Positions 55,896 through 64,000 of a DNA stretch of 64,000 nucleotides are shown here, piece after piece. Each line of letters opens with the position of its first letter. Position 1 is the stretch's first letter. The translations under genes were made by a program, and so were the position numbers. The notes below the pieces were generated by a model. That model was not told the origin of the DNA. It saw nothing but the letters and a program-made list of their open reading frames with translations, and searched no databases. The DNA is from Geobacillus thermoleovorans (GTDB lineage: Bacteria > Bacillota > Bacilli > Bacillales > Anoxybacillaceae): assembly GCF_001610955.1 (NCBI RefSeq), contig NZ_CP014335.1:2675001-2739000 (forward strand), in the 5' to 3' direction.

Positions 55896-55924
55896 ATTAT
55901 AATCGATGGAGCTATCGTTGTCAC
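55896..55924 (-). promoter_or_regulatory. aroA promoter
   Basis: Minus strand GTGACA (55919-55924), 17 bases, TATAAT (55896-55901), about 100 bases before the aroA start. Confidence 0.65.
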
Positions 55925-56007
55925 GAAAAAAATGCTTTTTTGATTAAACGCTTTTAAGCGATAAAGTAAAAAGTGTGCAAAAAACCGCCCGCAGTAAAGG
56001 CGAACGG

Positions 56008-56337
56008 TCAAGCGCCGACATGCTCCGAGAGCGCGCCATACGTAATGGCCCAATGGGACGCATGCCAGACGACGCGGCCGTTTTCAAACAGCAGCACTTG
56101 CGGCGACTCGTGTTTCACCCCGGTCGTTTCGGCGATATAGTTGGAGAGCGGCCGCGCCTCTTGGACGTACAGGCAATACACCGCCAGCTCTGGATGGTCT
56201 GCGGCGAACTTCTCGCATTCGCCAAACGCCGCTTGACTGATCGGGCAGGTGAGGCTATGCTTGACGAACAAAAAACGCTCCGTTTCCTTCATGACGCGGT
56301 CAAACTGTTCGATCGTCTCCAGCTTCTCCATTCCCAT
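56008..56337 (-). CDS. ytxJ: YtxJ, monothiol bacilliredoxin-like protein
   Basis: 109 residues, thioredoxin fold. Active site reads KHSLTCPISQAAF, one Cys in the CPIS position, and the protein belongs to the bacilliredoxin/YtxJ (general stress 14) group linked to bacillithiol. Start ATG at 56337 is 8 bases from GGAG. Last gene of ytxGHJ; overlaps the end of ytxH. Confidence 0.9.
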   Translation of the reverse strand: MGMEKLETIEQFDRVMKETERFLFVKHSLTCPISQAAFGECEKFAADHPELAVYCLYVQEARPLSNYIAETTGVKHESPQVLLFENGRVVWHASHWAITYGALSEHVGA

Positions 56338-56342
56338 CGCCT

Positions 56343-56738
56343 TCACTCCGTTTCTTTTCGCGACGTGATGCTTTGCTCGGCGTCATCAAGCGCCGCCTCG
56401 GCTTCCTCAAGCAGCTTTTGCAGCGTTTCCCGGTCGGCTGGCCCGGCGGATGGCGGAATCGGAATCGTCGCCTCCTTGGCTTCCTCTCCATCGTTTTCCC
56501 CGCCGGCTGGCGCCGTCGTGGATTTCAACGGGATGAAGTTGGCGATTTCCTTCGTTTTCTCTTTCGCCGTTTCCAACCATTCGACAGCCGTTGTTTTCAC
56601 CGGCTCCCACGTTTCATCGTTGCTCCACTCGGCCAGCCATTTCCGCCCTTTTTCGCTCGTCAAAAACAACGCAGCAGCCGCGCCGGCGATGCCGCCGACC
56701 AGCGCGCCAAGCAAAAATCCACCGTTATTTTTCGCCAT
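56343..56738 (-). CDS. ytxH: YtxH, general stress protein with N-terminal membrane helix
   Basis: 131 residues. One N-terminal helix with GGIAGAAAALFLTSEKGRK, the YtxH signature, then an acidic disordered tail. Start ATG at 56738 is 9 bases from GGAGG. In B. subtilis SigB- and SigH-controlled. Between ytxG and ytxJ. Confidence 0.92.
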   Translation of the reverse strand: MAKNNGGFLLGALVGGIAGAAAALFLTSEKGRKWLAEWSNDETWEPVKTTAVEWLETAKEKTKEIANFIPLKSTTAPAGGENDGEEAKEATIPIPPSAGPADRETLQKLLEEAEAALDDAEQSITSRKETE

Positions 56739-56753
56739 TCGATACACCCTCCT

Positions 56754-57167
56754 TTAACGATTGTTTTTTCTCCATTTTTCCCGTAAATCGAGCAAAACAT
56801 TTGTCCAGCGCAACGCCTTGCCCCATTTTCCTTGCCCCAGGCCCGCCCGCGCCGACAAACCGGCAGCCGCCTGCCGAAGCGCGCGGTTGAGCGAACGAAT
56901 CGTGCCGCCGATCTCTCCGACCGCTTCGATTGCGCCATTTAGCGTTTCTACTTTTTTTTGCACATCGCTGGCGATGCCGTTGGCCGTATGGAGAAGTTCA
57001 CGAACTTCTTTCGCCACCGTTTGCACTTGCTCATCGGCATGGTCGATCGCCGCCGTCAGCCGGCGCAGCGTTTCCTGCAAAACGATGAGCGTCCTGGCTA
57101 TGTAAACAACAAGCAGCAAAAAAGCAAGCGCGATGAGCGCCACGCTTCCATACAAAAGCCATTCCAC
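56754..57167 (-). CDS. ytxG: YtxG, DUF948 membrane protein
   Basis: 137 residues from a GTG at 57167, chosen because AAGGAGG lies 7 bases upstream and the N-terminus then starts MEWLLYGSVALIALAF, the normal YtxG/DUF948 form. One membrane helix (about 4-26), then heptads. An ATG at 57215 would add a polar leader without a good site. First gene of ytxGHJ. Confidence 0.88.
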   Translation of the reverse strand: MEWLLYGSVALIALAFLLLVVYIARTLIVLQETLRRLTAAIDHADEQVQTVAKEVRELLHTANGIASDVQKKVETLNGAIEAVGEIGGTIRSLNRALRQAAAGLSARAGLGQGKWGKALRWTNVLLDLREKWRKNNR

Positions 57168-57274
57168 CCGATTCCCTCCTTGCCCATTCGAACGTTTCAT
57201 TCCCTTTGTACCCATCTTTTCCCGCTTTCAAACTTCGACATAGAAAAGACGGCTTCCTTTTTGAAACAGGAAAA

Positions 57275-57302
57275 AACGGGCCATCTTCATCACAGCCCGT
57301 TC
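57275..57302 (-). terminator. murC terminator
   Basis: AACGGGC and GCCCGTT pair; on the minus strand TTTTTTCC follows. Twelve bases after the murC stop. Confidence 0.75.
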
Positions 57303-57313
57303 CCTGTCGGCCG

Positions 57314-58618
57314 TCAGGCGGAAAGAACGGCCCGTTCGTACGCTTGTTGAAACTTTTGAATGTCGCCGGCGCCCATGAACACCAACACCGCGTCTTGATG
57401 CTGCTTCAACACGGCTACGTTTTGTTCCTCAAGCAGCTGGGAACGCGGAATTTGCGCCTGCAAATCACGGATCGTCAGCTTGCCCTCATGTTCGCGCGCC
57501 GAGCCGAAAATGTCGCACAAATACACGTGGTCCGCTTGCAGCAAACTTTCGGCAAACTCGCGCAAAAACGTCTGCGTCCGCGTATACGTATGCGGCTGAA
57601 AAATCGCCACCACTTCGCGCCCCGGATATTTTTGCCTTGCCGCCTCCAATGTCGCCGTAATTTCGCGTGGATGATGCGCGTAATCATCGATCAGCACTTG
57701 GCGCCCGACCGTTTTTTCACTGAAGCGGCGCTTCACGCCTTGGAACGTTTGCAGCCGCTTGGCGATCGTGCCCGCATCCACCCCTTCGTAGTGGCAGAGG
57801 GCGATCACGGCGAGAGCATTCAATACGTTATGAGTGCCGAAGCGCGGAATGGCAAACGAAGCGAAAAATGTGTTGCGCACGAACACATCAAACGCCATCC
57901 CTTCCGTCGTCTTGACGATATTGCGCGCCTGAAAATCGTTTTCTTCGCCGAATCCATAAAACAAAATCGGCACTTTCGCCTGAATGTTCGGCAAATACGG
58001 ATCATCCCCGCAGGCGACGATCGCTTTTTTCACTTGATTCGCCATTTGCTGGAAAGCGGAAAACACATCGTCGACATTGGCAAAATAATCCGGGTGATCA
58101 AAGTCAATATTTGTCATGATCGCATAATCTGGAAAGTAGGAAAGGAAGTGCCGGCGGTATTCGCACGCTTCAAACACAAAGTATTTGCTCCCTGGCTCTC
58201 CTTTTCCCGTGCCGTCTCCGATCAAATAGGACGTTGGATGGGCTCCTTGCATCACATGGGCAAGCAACCCCGTCGTCGTCGTCTTTCCATGCGAACCGGT
58301 CACCGCGATGCTCGTAAACTTGCCTGCCAGCTGGCCTAAAAAGCGATGGTAACGAATGACAGGCACACCAAGCTGACGGGCCGCCTCGATTTCCTCATGC
58401 GTATCCGGAAATGCGTTGCCGGCAATGACCGTATAACCTGGACGAATATTGTCTTTCGAAAAAGGCAGCACCGGGATTCCCCGCTCTTCAAGCGCCTTTT
58501 GCGTGAAAAACCATTTCTCTACATCCGACCCTTGCACCGTATAGCCAAGGTCATGAAGCACTTGCGCGAGCGCGCTCATCCCCGTGCCTTTAATGCCTAC
58601 AAAATGGTAAGCTGTCAT
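57314..58618 (-). CDS. murC: UDP-N-acetylmuramate-L-alanine ligase
   Basis: 434 residues. Adds the first amino acid of the peptidoglycan stem. [14 protein letters not shown] (UDP-binding) and ATP loop [13 protein letters not shown] near residues 107-119. The ATG at 58618 follows GGAGGG. Shares orientation with sftA but is separated by 153 bases. Confidence 0.98.
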   Translation of the reverse strand: MTAYHFVGIKGTGMSALAQVLHDLGYTVQGSDVEKWFFTQKALEERGIPVLPFSKDNIRPGYTVIAGNAFPDTHEEIEAARQLGVPVIRYHRFLGQLAGKFTSIAVTGSHGKTTTTGLLAHVMQGAHPTSYLIGDGTGKGEPGSKYFVFEACEYRRHFLSYFPDYAIMTNIDFDHPDYFANVDDVFSAFQQMANQVKKAIVACGDDPYLPNIQAKVPILFYGFGEENDFQARNIVKTTEGMAFDVFVRNTFFASFAIPRFGTHNVLNALAVIALCHYEGVDAGTIAKRLQTFQGVKRRFSEKTVGRQVLIDDYAHHPREITATLEAARQKYPGREVVAIFQPHTYTRTQTFLREFAESLLQADHVYLCDIFGSAREHEGKLTIRDLQAQIPRSQLLEEQNVAVLKQHQDAVLVFMGAGDIQKFQQAYERAVLSA

Positions 58619-58771
58619 CGTTAAGCCCTCCAACCATCGTCTCTCTGTAAGACAGTATATGATATCCATCTCGTTTTGCCATTTCTCTCATTGCGGTGCA
58701 CCATTCATTTCCCCATTATAGCACGCAAGGAGGCAAAACACTACCGCCCGCCCAAAGGAGGCCGCCCGCCC

Positions 58772-61126
58772 TCAGCTGTTCTGCTCGCGCCAGCGCTCCC
58801 ACTCATCCTCGCTCATCAACACATCGCGCGGTTTGCTGCCGCGCGCCTCCGAAATCAACCCTCGTTCCTCCATCATCTCGATCAACCGGGCAGCGCGGTT
58901 GTAGCCGATGCGGAAATGACGCTGCAGGCTCGATGTCGACGCCCCTCCTTGGGCGATGACAAACCGGCACGCCTCCTCGAACAGTTCGTCATCCTCGCCG
59001 CCCATCGACGCCGTTTGCCGAAAATCGTCCGGATCAAACAGATAGGATGGGCCTTGCTTCTCTTTCACGTGCGCTGCCACCCGCTCGATTTCCTCATCAG
59101 AAATAAAGCAGCCTTGCAGCCGCACCGGCTTGGCCGAACCATTTTCCAAAAACAGCATATCGCCGCGCCCAAGCAGCCGCTCAGCCCCATTCACATCTAA
59201 AATGGTGCGCGAATCGACTTGGGAGGAGACGGAAAACGCAATGCGCGTCGGAATGTTCGCCTTGATCAATCCCGTGAGGACATCGACCGACGGCCGCTGC
59301 GTCGCGATCAGCAGATGGATGCCGCACGCCCGCGCTTTTTGCGCCAGCCGGCAAATCGATTCTTCGACATCGGCTGGAGCGGCCATCATGAGGTCCGCTA
59401 GCTCATCAATGACGATGACGATGTACGGCAGCGGCGGCTCGCTGCTTCCGCGTTCGCGAAGATGGGCGTTATACTTTTCAATATCGCGCACGCCGGCGTG
59501 GACAAACTGTTCATACCGCCGTTCCATTTCGCCGACCGCCCACTTGAGCGCCCCCGCCGCCGCCTTCGCCTCGGTGATCACCGGGCTGAGCAAATGCGGC
59601 AGCCCGTTGTACGGCGCCAGTTCGACCATTTTTGGATCAATGAGCAGCCATTTCACTTCGTGCGGCGCTGCTTTATACAACATGCTGATAAGCATCGCGT
59701 TCATGCATACGCTTTTTCCCGACCCGGTCGCCCCGGCGATCAGCCCATGCGGCATTTTTCGGATGTCAGTCACGACCGGCGCACCGCTAATGTCAAGCCC
59801 AAGCGCCACGGTAAGCGGCGATGGGCTTTTACGGAACGCTTCGCTTTCTAAAATTTCCCGCAGGCGCACCGGACGGCTCGTTCGGTTCGGCACTTCAATG
59901 CCGATCGTCCGTTTTCCCGGGATCGGCGCCTCGATGCGAATATCTTTCGCCGCCAGACTGAGTTTGATATCATCGATTAAACTCGTAATCTTGCTCACTT
60001 TCACTCCTAAATCCGGCTGCACTTCAAACCGCGTCACCGTCGGTCCTTGCGTCGCCCCAACGACTTTGGCGCCGATATGGAAGCTCGCAAACGTCCGGTC
60101 CAAACGCTGGCATTGGTCGCGAAGCCACTGCTCGTCGCGTTCGGCCGCTTTCTCGGGCGGTTCAAGAAGCGCCAATGGCGGCAGTACGCAGCCGTTCGAT
60201 CGATTCGCCGCCTTTTCTTCGAGTTTGCGCCAATCTTGCTTTAACATGATCACATTATACGGGATGCGCGTTCGTTCGGGGCGGGAAGCCTCCTCCCGGC
60301 CCGCGGGCGCCGCCGAGTGACGGATTTCGCGATCTGGGGTCGTCTCCCGCTGTTCTGTCGAAGAAGCGCTCCCTCCGTCTCCATTCCTCATCTGTGACGG
60401 CACCCCTCGTCCTTCGCTCTCCAAGCCGCCGTCTGTTGCGTGCGGCGCGCGTTCGTTGCCTCGTTCGTCCAGCTCCTGCCCTTTCTTTTCATCCGCCTCG
60501 GCATCACGTTCTTCCTGCCCTGCCGCCGGCGCCAGCTCATGTTTTCCTTCCGTTTCCATAACAGCCGCGGGCATCGCTCCGCTCGCGTCTTCGTTCCATT
60601 CCTCTGCCCCCTTGGCCAAAGGCGCCTCTTCTTTTGGCGGTTCAGCCGCCCGGCTTTCCGTGCCCTCTCGCGCGTCTCGCCGTGTCGCTTCTCCGCGGAG
60701 GGCCTCTTCCCGAACCGCCTCATCGCTCCGATTCTCTATGTCCCCCGCACCGGTCAGCTCGGGTTCATCCGCTCGTTGCCGCTGTTTCCCCCGATTCCGA
60801 TCATATCCAAAAACCGGGGATGGCACATCGGACGGGCGGAACGGCCGTTTTTCCGCTATTTCCCTTGAAACGCCAGCTGACGGGCGCCGACTCGGCAGCG
60901 GCCGGGATGCCTCGCTTTTCTCCCGCCTCGGCCTTTCCTGATTTTCACCCGGCTGGTCATCCGGAATCAACGGAAAGCGGAAGCGGCCTTGCGGATATTG
61001 GTAAATGACATTCACCGCGCCGCGTTCGGGCATGCCGGCCGACAGCCGGGAATTCGCTCGCTGCTCGTTCCCTTCCTCTTCCTCGTCGCTCGTGAGAAAA
61101 CGAAGCCATCGTTTCCAAAATTTCAT
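58772..61126 (-). CDS. sftA: Soluble DNA translocase SftA (YtpT)
   Basis: 784 residues. No membrane helices; a long disordered charged region (about 40-310) precedes the FtsK/SpoIIIE motor with GATGSGKSV (Walker A) and [13 protein letters not shown] (Walker B), and a C-terminal winged gamma domain that reads KOPS/SRS sequence. Clears chromosomal DNA from the closing septum. The disordered linker is shorter than in B. subtilis SftA, about 950 residues. Confidence 0.95.
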   Translation of the reverse strand: MKFWKRWLRFLTSDEEEEGNEQRANSRLSAGMPERGAVNVIYQYPQGRFRFPLIPDDQPGENQERPRREKSEASRPLPSRRPSAGVSREIAEKRPFRPSDVPSPVFGYDRNRGKQRQRADEPELTGAGDIENRSDEAVREEALRGEATRRDAREGTESRAAEPPKEEAPLAKGAEEWNEDASGAMPAAVMETEGKHELAPAAGQEERDAEADEKKGQELDERGNERAPHATDGGLESEGRGVPSQMRNGDGGSASSTEQRETTPDREIRHSAAPAGREEASRPERTRIPYNVIMLKQDWRKLEEKAANRSNGCVLPPLALLEPPEKAAERDEQWLRDQCQRLDRTFASFHIGAKVVGATQGPTVTRFEVQPDLGVKVSKITSLIDDIKLSLAAKDIRIEAPIPGKRTIGIEVPNRTSRPVRLREILESEAFRKSPSPLTVALGLDISGAPVVTDIRKMPHGLIAGATGSGKSVCMNAMLISMLYKAAPHEVKWLLIDPKMVELAPYNGLPHLLSPVITEAKAAAGALKWAVGEMERRYEQFVHAGVRDIEKYNAHLRERGSSEPPLPYIVIVIDELADLMMAAPADVEESICRLAQKARACGIHLLIATQRPSVDVLTGLIKANIPTRIAFSVSSQVDSRTILDVNGAERLLGRGDMLFLENGSAKPVRLQGCFISDEEIERVAAHVKEKQGPSYLFDPDDFRQTASMGGEDDELFEEACRFVIAQGGASTSSLQRHFRIGYNRAARLIEMMEERGLISEARGSKPRDVLMSEDEWERWREQNS

Positions 61127-61161
61127 CCATCACGTCACTCTTTCTTTGCCTTCATTGTCGG

Positions 61162-61192
61162 AAAAAACGCCACTGGCGTCGTTCCAGTGGCG
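61162..61192 (-). terminator. ytpR terminator
   Basis: CGCCACTGG and CCAGTGGCG form a perfect stem, followed on the minus strand by TTTTTTCC, between ytpR and sftA. Confidence 0.85.
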
Positions 61193-61232
61193 AAACAACA
61201 GTCGGAATCCGTCTGCACCGCCCGTCGGAACG

Positions 61233-61838
61233 TCAAAAAACGAACGGCTGGCCGACCTCATACTCATCGGACAGCACCAAAATGCCTTTCTCCTGCGGGG
61301 CGTTTGGCAGCCCAAGCTCGCGGGCCGAACAAATCATGCCGGATGACCGGACGCCGCGCAGCTCGCTTTCTTGAATGACGAGGCCGTTTGGCATCACGGC
61401 GCCGATTTTGGCGACGACGACTTTTTGCCCTTCGGCGACGTTCGGCGCTCCGCAGACGATTTGCAGCACCTCACCGCCGACATCGACTTGGCAGACGCTC
61501 AATTTATCGGCGTTCGGATGCTTCGTTTTCTCTTTCACATATCCGACGACAAACTTCGGCGACAAGTCAGCTTCGATCGGTTCGTCAAAACCGTTTTTCG
61601 CCAAGATGTCGTTGATGACGCCGACGAGCTCCTCATTCACTTCCAGCGGACCGTTGCCGGAAAACGGATAGTACGAAGACGCGGAAAAAATGTTATAGCC
61701 GACCGTCTCGCCCGTCCGTTCGGACATGATGCGGACGACATCGCCTTGTCTGACAAACGTCCGTTCCTCATCCGCCGCCGGTTTCAGCGACACGAGCAGC
61801 ACGTCGCCGACCCCTTCTCGGTTGTAAAACACGTTCAT
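61233..61838 (-). CDS. ytpR: YtpR, tRNA-binding-domain protein
   Basis: 201 residues. N-terminal ~90-residue domain and a C-terminal OB-fold ([36 protein letters not shown]), the EMAP/Phe-RS-beta type tRNA-binding module. Role as a trans-acting tRNA chaperone or editor is presumed. ATG at 61838 after AAGGAGGAA. Confidence 0.92.
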   Translation of the reverse strand: MNVFYNREGVGDVLLVSLKPAADEERTFVRQGDVVRIMSERTGETVGYNIFSASSYYPFSGNGPLEVNEELVGVINDILAKNGFDEPIEADLSPKFVVGYVKEKTKHPNADKLSVCQVDVGGEVLQIVCGAPNVAEGQKVVVAKIGAVMPNGLVIQESELRGVRSSGMICSARELGLPNAPQEKGILVLSDEYEVGQPFVF

Positions 61839-61858
61839 CGCTTCATTCCTCCTTGCCG

Positions 61859-62656
61859 CTACGTTCTCCGTTTTTTTCCTAAAATAAAAATCGGTTCAAG
61901 TTTCCCATTTTCGTATAAAAACGACAGCGCCGTGATCGGCACGCGGCCGCCGGCAAAAAAGCTCATCGTCATTTGCGCGAGCACGTCATAACCGATGTCG
62001 TTGCGGACATCAGCGATGATGAGCACATCTTGATGCGGAACAGCGACGGCCATCGTTCCTTCCACGCGCGCCCGCATGCCGGCCAAAAACGATTCGTTTA
62101 AAATGCGGCTCGCATCATACCCGTCATTGGTGTTCACAAAATAAAACACGTTGTCGGCCACCCGATCCTCTTTCACCGGCGTCGGCAGCGACCGAACGTT
62201 GAAACGGGCGATTTCCTTCACCCGCTCGCGGCTCCATTTGTCTTTCTCCAGCATGCGCTCATCAATCAAGCGATACGTTTTGCCTAGGTCGAGCGCATAG
62301 TAAATGCGCGTTTCGGCTGTATGATCATCAAACAGCAACGGAATGCCTTCTTTCGTCTCCGTCGGAAACGACGCCGAGCGAATGACGGGATAAATGTTTC
62401 GCTCGTTGCCGGAAAGCGCCGCGTCTTCCTCCATCGTTTTCAACGTTTCCTCTACATAATAAACGACTTCGCGCACCGCCTCATCTTTTTGTTCGTGCCA
62501 TTTGGCGATCACGCCGGGAAGCGAGATCGTGACGCCTTTTTTCGTGCGGCGGTCTTCGACGCGCATCGCGTCTTGCTTGGCGTCAAAGCGAAACGTCCAG
62601 TGCCGGTGGGCGACGAGGCGCTCTTTAATCTTCTCATACATTTGCCGGCTGTTCAT
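61859..62656 (-). CDS. ytpQ: YtpQ, DUF1444 protein
   Basis: 265 residues starting [20 protein letters not shown]. Cytoplasmic, no recognised catalytic motif. ATG at 62656 follows AAGGAGG. 20 bases before ytpR, so cotranscribed. A 57-codon frame overlaps its start upstream. Confidence 0.9.
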
Positions 62657-62826
62657 TCGTGTTCCTCCTTGTTTTGCCGGCGGCCGTGCCTTCCGTTTCC
62701 CTCTTTCGGCCGGGACTTGGCCAAAGGCGCATCCGGCGTTGACAATGCCAGGCCATGCCCGTGCGGCGTTTTCCACCGTTTGACGTTGCCAGCCGCTCGG
62801 TCTAGATCCTCGCGCGGCCCGCTCAT
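62653..62826 (-). CDS. Possible small protein coupled to ytpQ
   Basis: 57 codons: [20 protein letters not shown] then a Pro/Lys/Arg/His-rich end. Its TGA overlaps the ytpQ ATG (ATGA) and the ytpQ ribosome site lies inside it. No clear ribosome binding site of its own and no known relative. B. subtilis has ytpP (a thioredoxin-like gene) near here, which is absent. Low confidence. Confidence 0.25.
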
Positions 62827-62866
62827 TCAGCCGCCCGCCATCATCGGCATGACCGTTCGTTATTTA

Positions 62867-63397
62867 TCATACATGGAACGACCCGTTTTGACAAAGCCAT
62901 TCATATTGACCGGCCAAAAGCTCGACGATGTGGGAAAACATCGCCGATCGGTCAACGCGCCCGTTCGTCAATACGCCGACCGCGCCTTCTTTCCGCCGAA
63001 CGTTCCTCCGCCCGGTGTACGCTTCCATCACGTCGCCGAGCTCGCGCCCCGCCTCGATGCCGGCGCCGACGTCCGGCGGGAGGGCGAGGCGGGCGCCGGC
63101 GGCGGCCACCACCACTCCGTTTCGGTCAGCGAGCGCCCCCCAGTTGCACAGCCACCATTGCCCATCGATCTTCGTCACGCCGCCTTCCAATCCGATGCCG
63201 ATGTCCGCCTCCGCCGCTTCGAGCGCCCGTTTGGCGCGCCCGATGGCGCCAAGCCGCGTCTCCTCATCGGACAGCGGCTGCGCGGAAACGCCTGATGGCA
63301 CCTCAAGCGATACAATGCGGTATTCCTTTTCCGAAAGCACCGCCCGAACGGCGGCGATTTTCGCTTCGTTGTTCGTTCCAACCGCAACAGTTTTCAT
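62867..63397 (-). CDS. DUF84 inosine/xanthosine triphosphatase-like protein
   Basis: 176 residues. ITPase-type fold; GTNNEAKIAAVRAVL and the acidic/Gly motif GIGLEGGVTKIDGQ. Likely removes deaminated purine NTPs. Preceded by GGAGGGC. Confidence 0.85.
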   Translation of the reverse strand: MKTVAVGTNNEAKIAAVRAVLSEKEYRIVSLEVPSGVSAQPLSDEETRLGAIGRAKRALEAAEADIGIGLEGGVTKIDGQWWLCNWGALADRNGVVVAAAGARLALPPDVGAGIEAGRELGDVMEAYTGRRNVRRKEGAVGVLTNGRVDRSAMFSHIVELLAGQYEWLCQNGSFHV

Positions 63398-63421
63398 CCA
63401 GTGCCCTCCTTGTCATGGAAA

Positions 63422-63444
63422 AGGAGAAGCGCTCGCTTCTCCTC
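63422..63444 (-). terminator. M42 peptidase terminator
   Basis: AGGAGAAGCG and CGCTTCTCCT, perfect 10-base stem with a tiny loop, at the end of the peptidase gene; TTTTCC follows on the minus strand. Confidence 0.7.
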
Positions 63445-64000
63445 AGCTGTTTTGGCGAATCGTCTCGACCGTTGTCCGGTCGCACCGTTTGACGAGCTCA
63501 ACGATGAGCTGTTTGGCCGCCGCGTAATCGTCGACATGAATGATCGACGCATGCGTATGAATGTAGCGGGCGCAAATGCCGATCACCGCCGACGGCACGC
63601 CGCGGTTGGCGATATGCACCCGCCCGGCGTCGGTTCCGCCGCCTGGGGAAATGAAAAACTGGTACGGGACGCCGATCGTTTCCGCCGTATCAAGCACAAA
63701 TTCGCGCATGCCGCGGTGCGTAATCATCGTCCGGTCGTACAAGCGGATGAGCGCTCCTTTGCCGATATGGCCGAACGCCTGCTTGTCGCCGGACATATCG
63801 TTGGCCGGGCTTGCTTCCAGGGCAAAAAAGATGTCCGGGTTGATCATCGAGGCCGCCGTCTGGGCCCCACGCAGCCCGACCTCTTCCTGCACGGTCGCCC
63901 CGGCGTACAAGACGTTCGGCACTGTTTCGCCGTTCAGCTCTTTTAACAGCTCGATCGCCAATCCGCAGCCAAACCGATTGTCCCACGCTTTTGCCATCAC
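63443..64000 (-). CDS. ytoP: M42 family aminopeptidase (YtoP type), N-terminus beyond window
   Basis: C-terminal 185 residues of a ~355-residue dinuclear metal aminopeptidase. Visible: metal/catalytic [11 protein letters not shown] (Asp), [12 protein letters not shown] (catalytic Glu-Glu), [23 protein letters not shown] and RYIHTHASI. In B. subtilis ytoP is also next to ytpQ/ytpP. Continues past base 64000. Confidence 0.93.
   Translation of the reverse strand: MMAKAWDNRFGCGLAIELLKELNGETVPNVLYAGATVQEEVGLRGAQTAASMINPDIFFALEASPANDMSGDKQAFGHIGKGALIRLYDRTMITHRGMREFVLDTAETIGVPYQFFISPGGGTDAGRVHIANRGVPSAVIGICARYIHTHASIIHVDDYAAAKQLIVELVKRCDRTTVETIRQNS

Overview
The window is chromosomal DNA from a thermophilic Bacillaceae, almost certainly Geobacillus of the kaustophilus/thermoleovorans group. 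The evidence is a GC-rich genome with AGGAGG ribosome binding sites, alpha/beta-type spore protein, CcpA, a Tyr T-box, an S4 leader, and gene order that largely matches the Bacillus subtilis argG-moaB-ackA-ytxK-tpx ... sppA-nadK2-sspA-thiI-iscS-ezrA-hisJ-dgcP-rpsD-tyrS-acsA-acuABC-ccpA-aroA-ytxJHG-murC-sftA-ytpR-ytpQ region (order recalled, not searched). An R2lox protein here carries every metal-ligand and cross-link residue I recall for the G. kaustophilus enzyme, at the same numbering.

Layout. 1-4.0 kb: argG (cut by the window edge), a small hypothetical gene, an AMP-forming acyl-CoA synthetase and moaB. 4.3-24.1 kb: an accessory island lying where B. subtilis, as I recall it, has only moaB-ackA. 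It holds an orphan LuxR/GAF regulator, an exported/membrane trio (DUF6230-like lipid/sterol-type protein, DUF6114-like multi-pass membrane protein with an apparent frameshift, secreted coiled-coil protein), and a roughly 15-kb one-strand catabolic cluster: R2lox oxidase, aldehyde dehydrogenase, zinc alcohol dehydrogenase, thiolase, SDR, enoyl-CoA hydratase, two acyl-CoA dehydrogenases with complementary active-site losses, acyl-CoA ligase, ABC1 kinase and three SCP2-type carrier proteins. Together they look like a beta-oxidation pathway for a bulky or isoprenoid/steroid-like acyl substrate, fed by alcohol-to-aldehyde-to-acid oxidation.

24.3-36 kb: backbone genes for acetate metabolism (ackA with an upstream CcpA site), ytxK, tpx, ytfJI, yteJ, sppA, nadK2, an MbcS-type acyl-CoA synthetase under a palindromic operator, sspA with a SigG promoter, thiI and iscS. 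36.0-36.2 kb holds the 3' end of an IS200/IS605 tnpB with its folded omega-RNA-like right end, reduced to a fossil. 36-45 kb: ezrA, hisJ, free-Met-sulfoxide reductase, the diguanylate cyclase dgcP, an intact ISLre2-type insertion sequence whose ribosome binding site sits in a 13-bp inverted repeat, then rpsD behind an S4 leader, and tyrS behind a T-box.

45-64 kb: a class A penicillin-binding protein, acsA divergent from acuABC (acetate activation and its acetylation control) with a near-consensus cre at the acsA start, ccpA itself, DAHP synthase/chorismate mutase, the ytxGHJ stress genes, murC, the soluble translocase sftA, ytpR, ytpQ, a DUF84 NTPase and the C-terminal half of an M42 aminopeptidase. 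No rRNA, tRNA or CRISPR array was seen.
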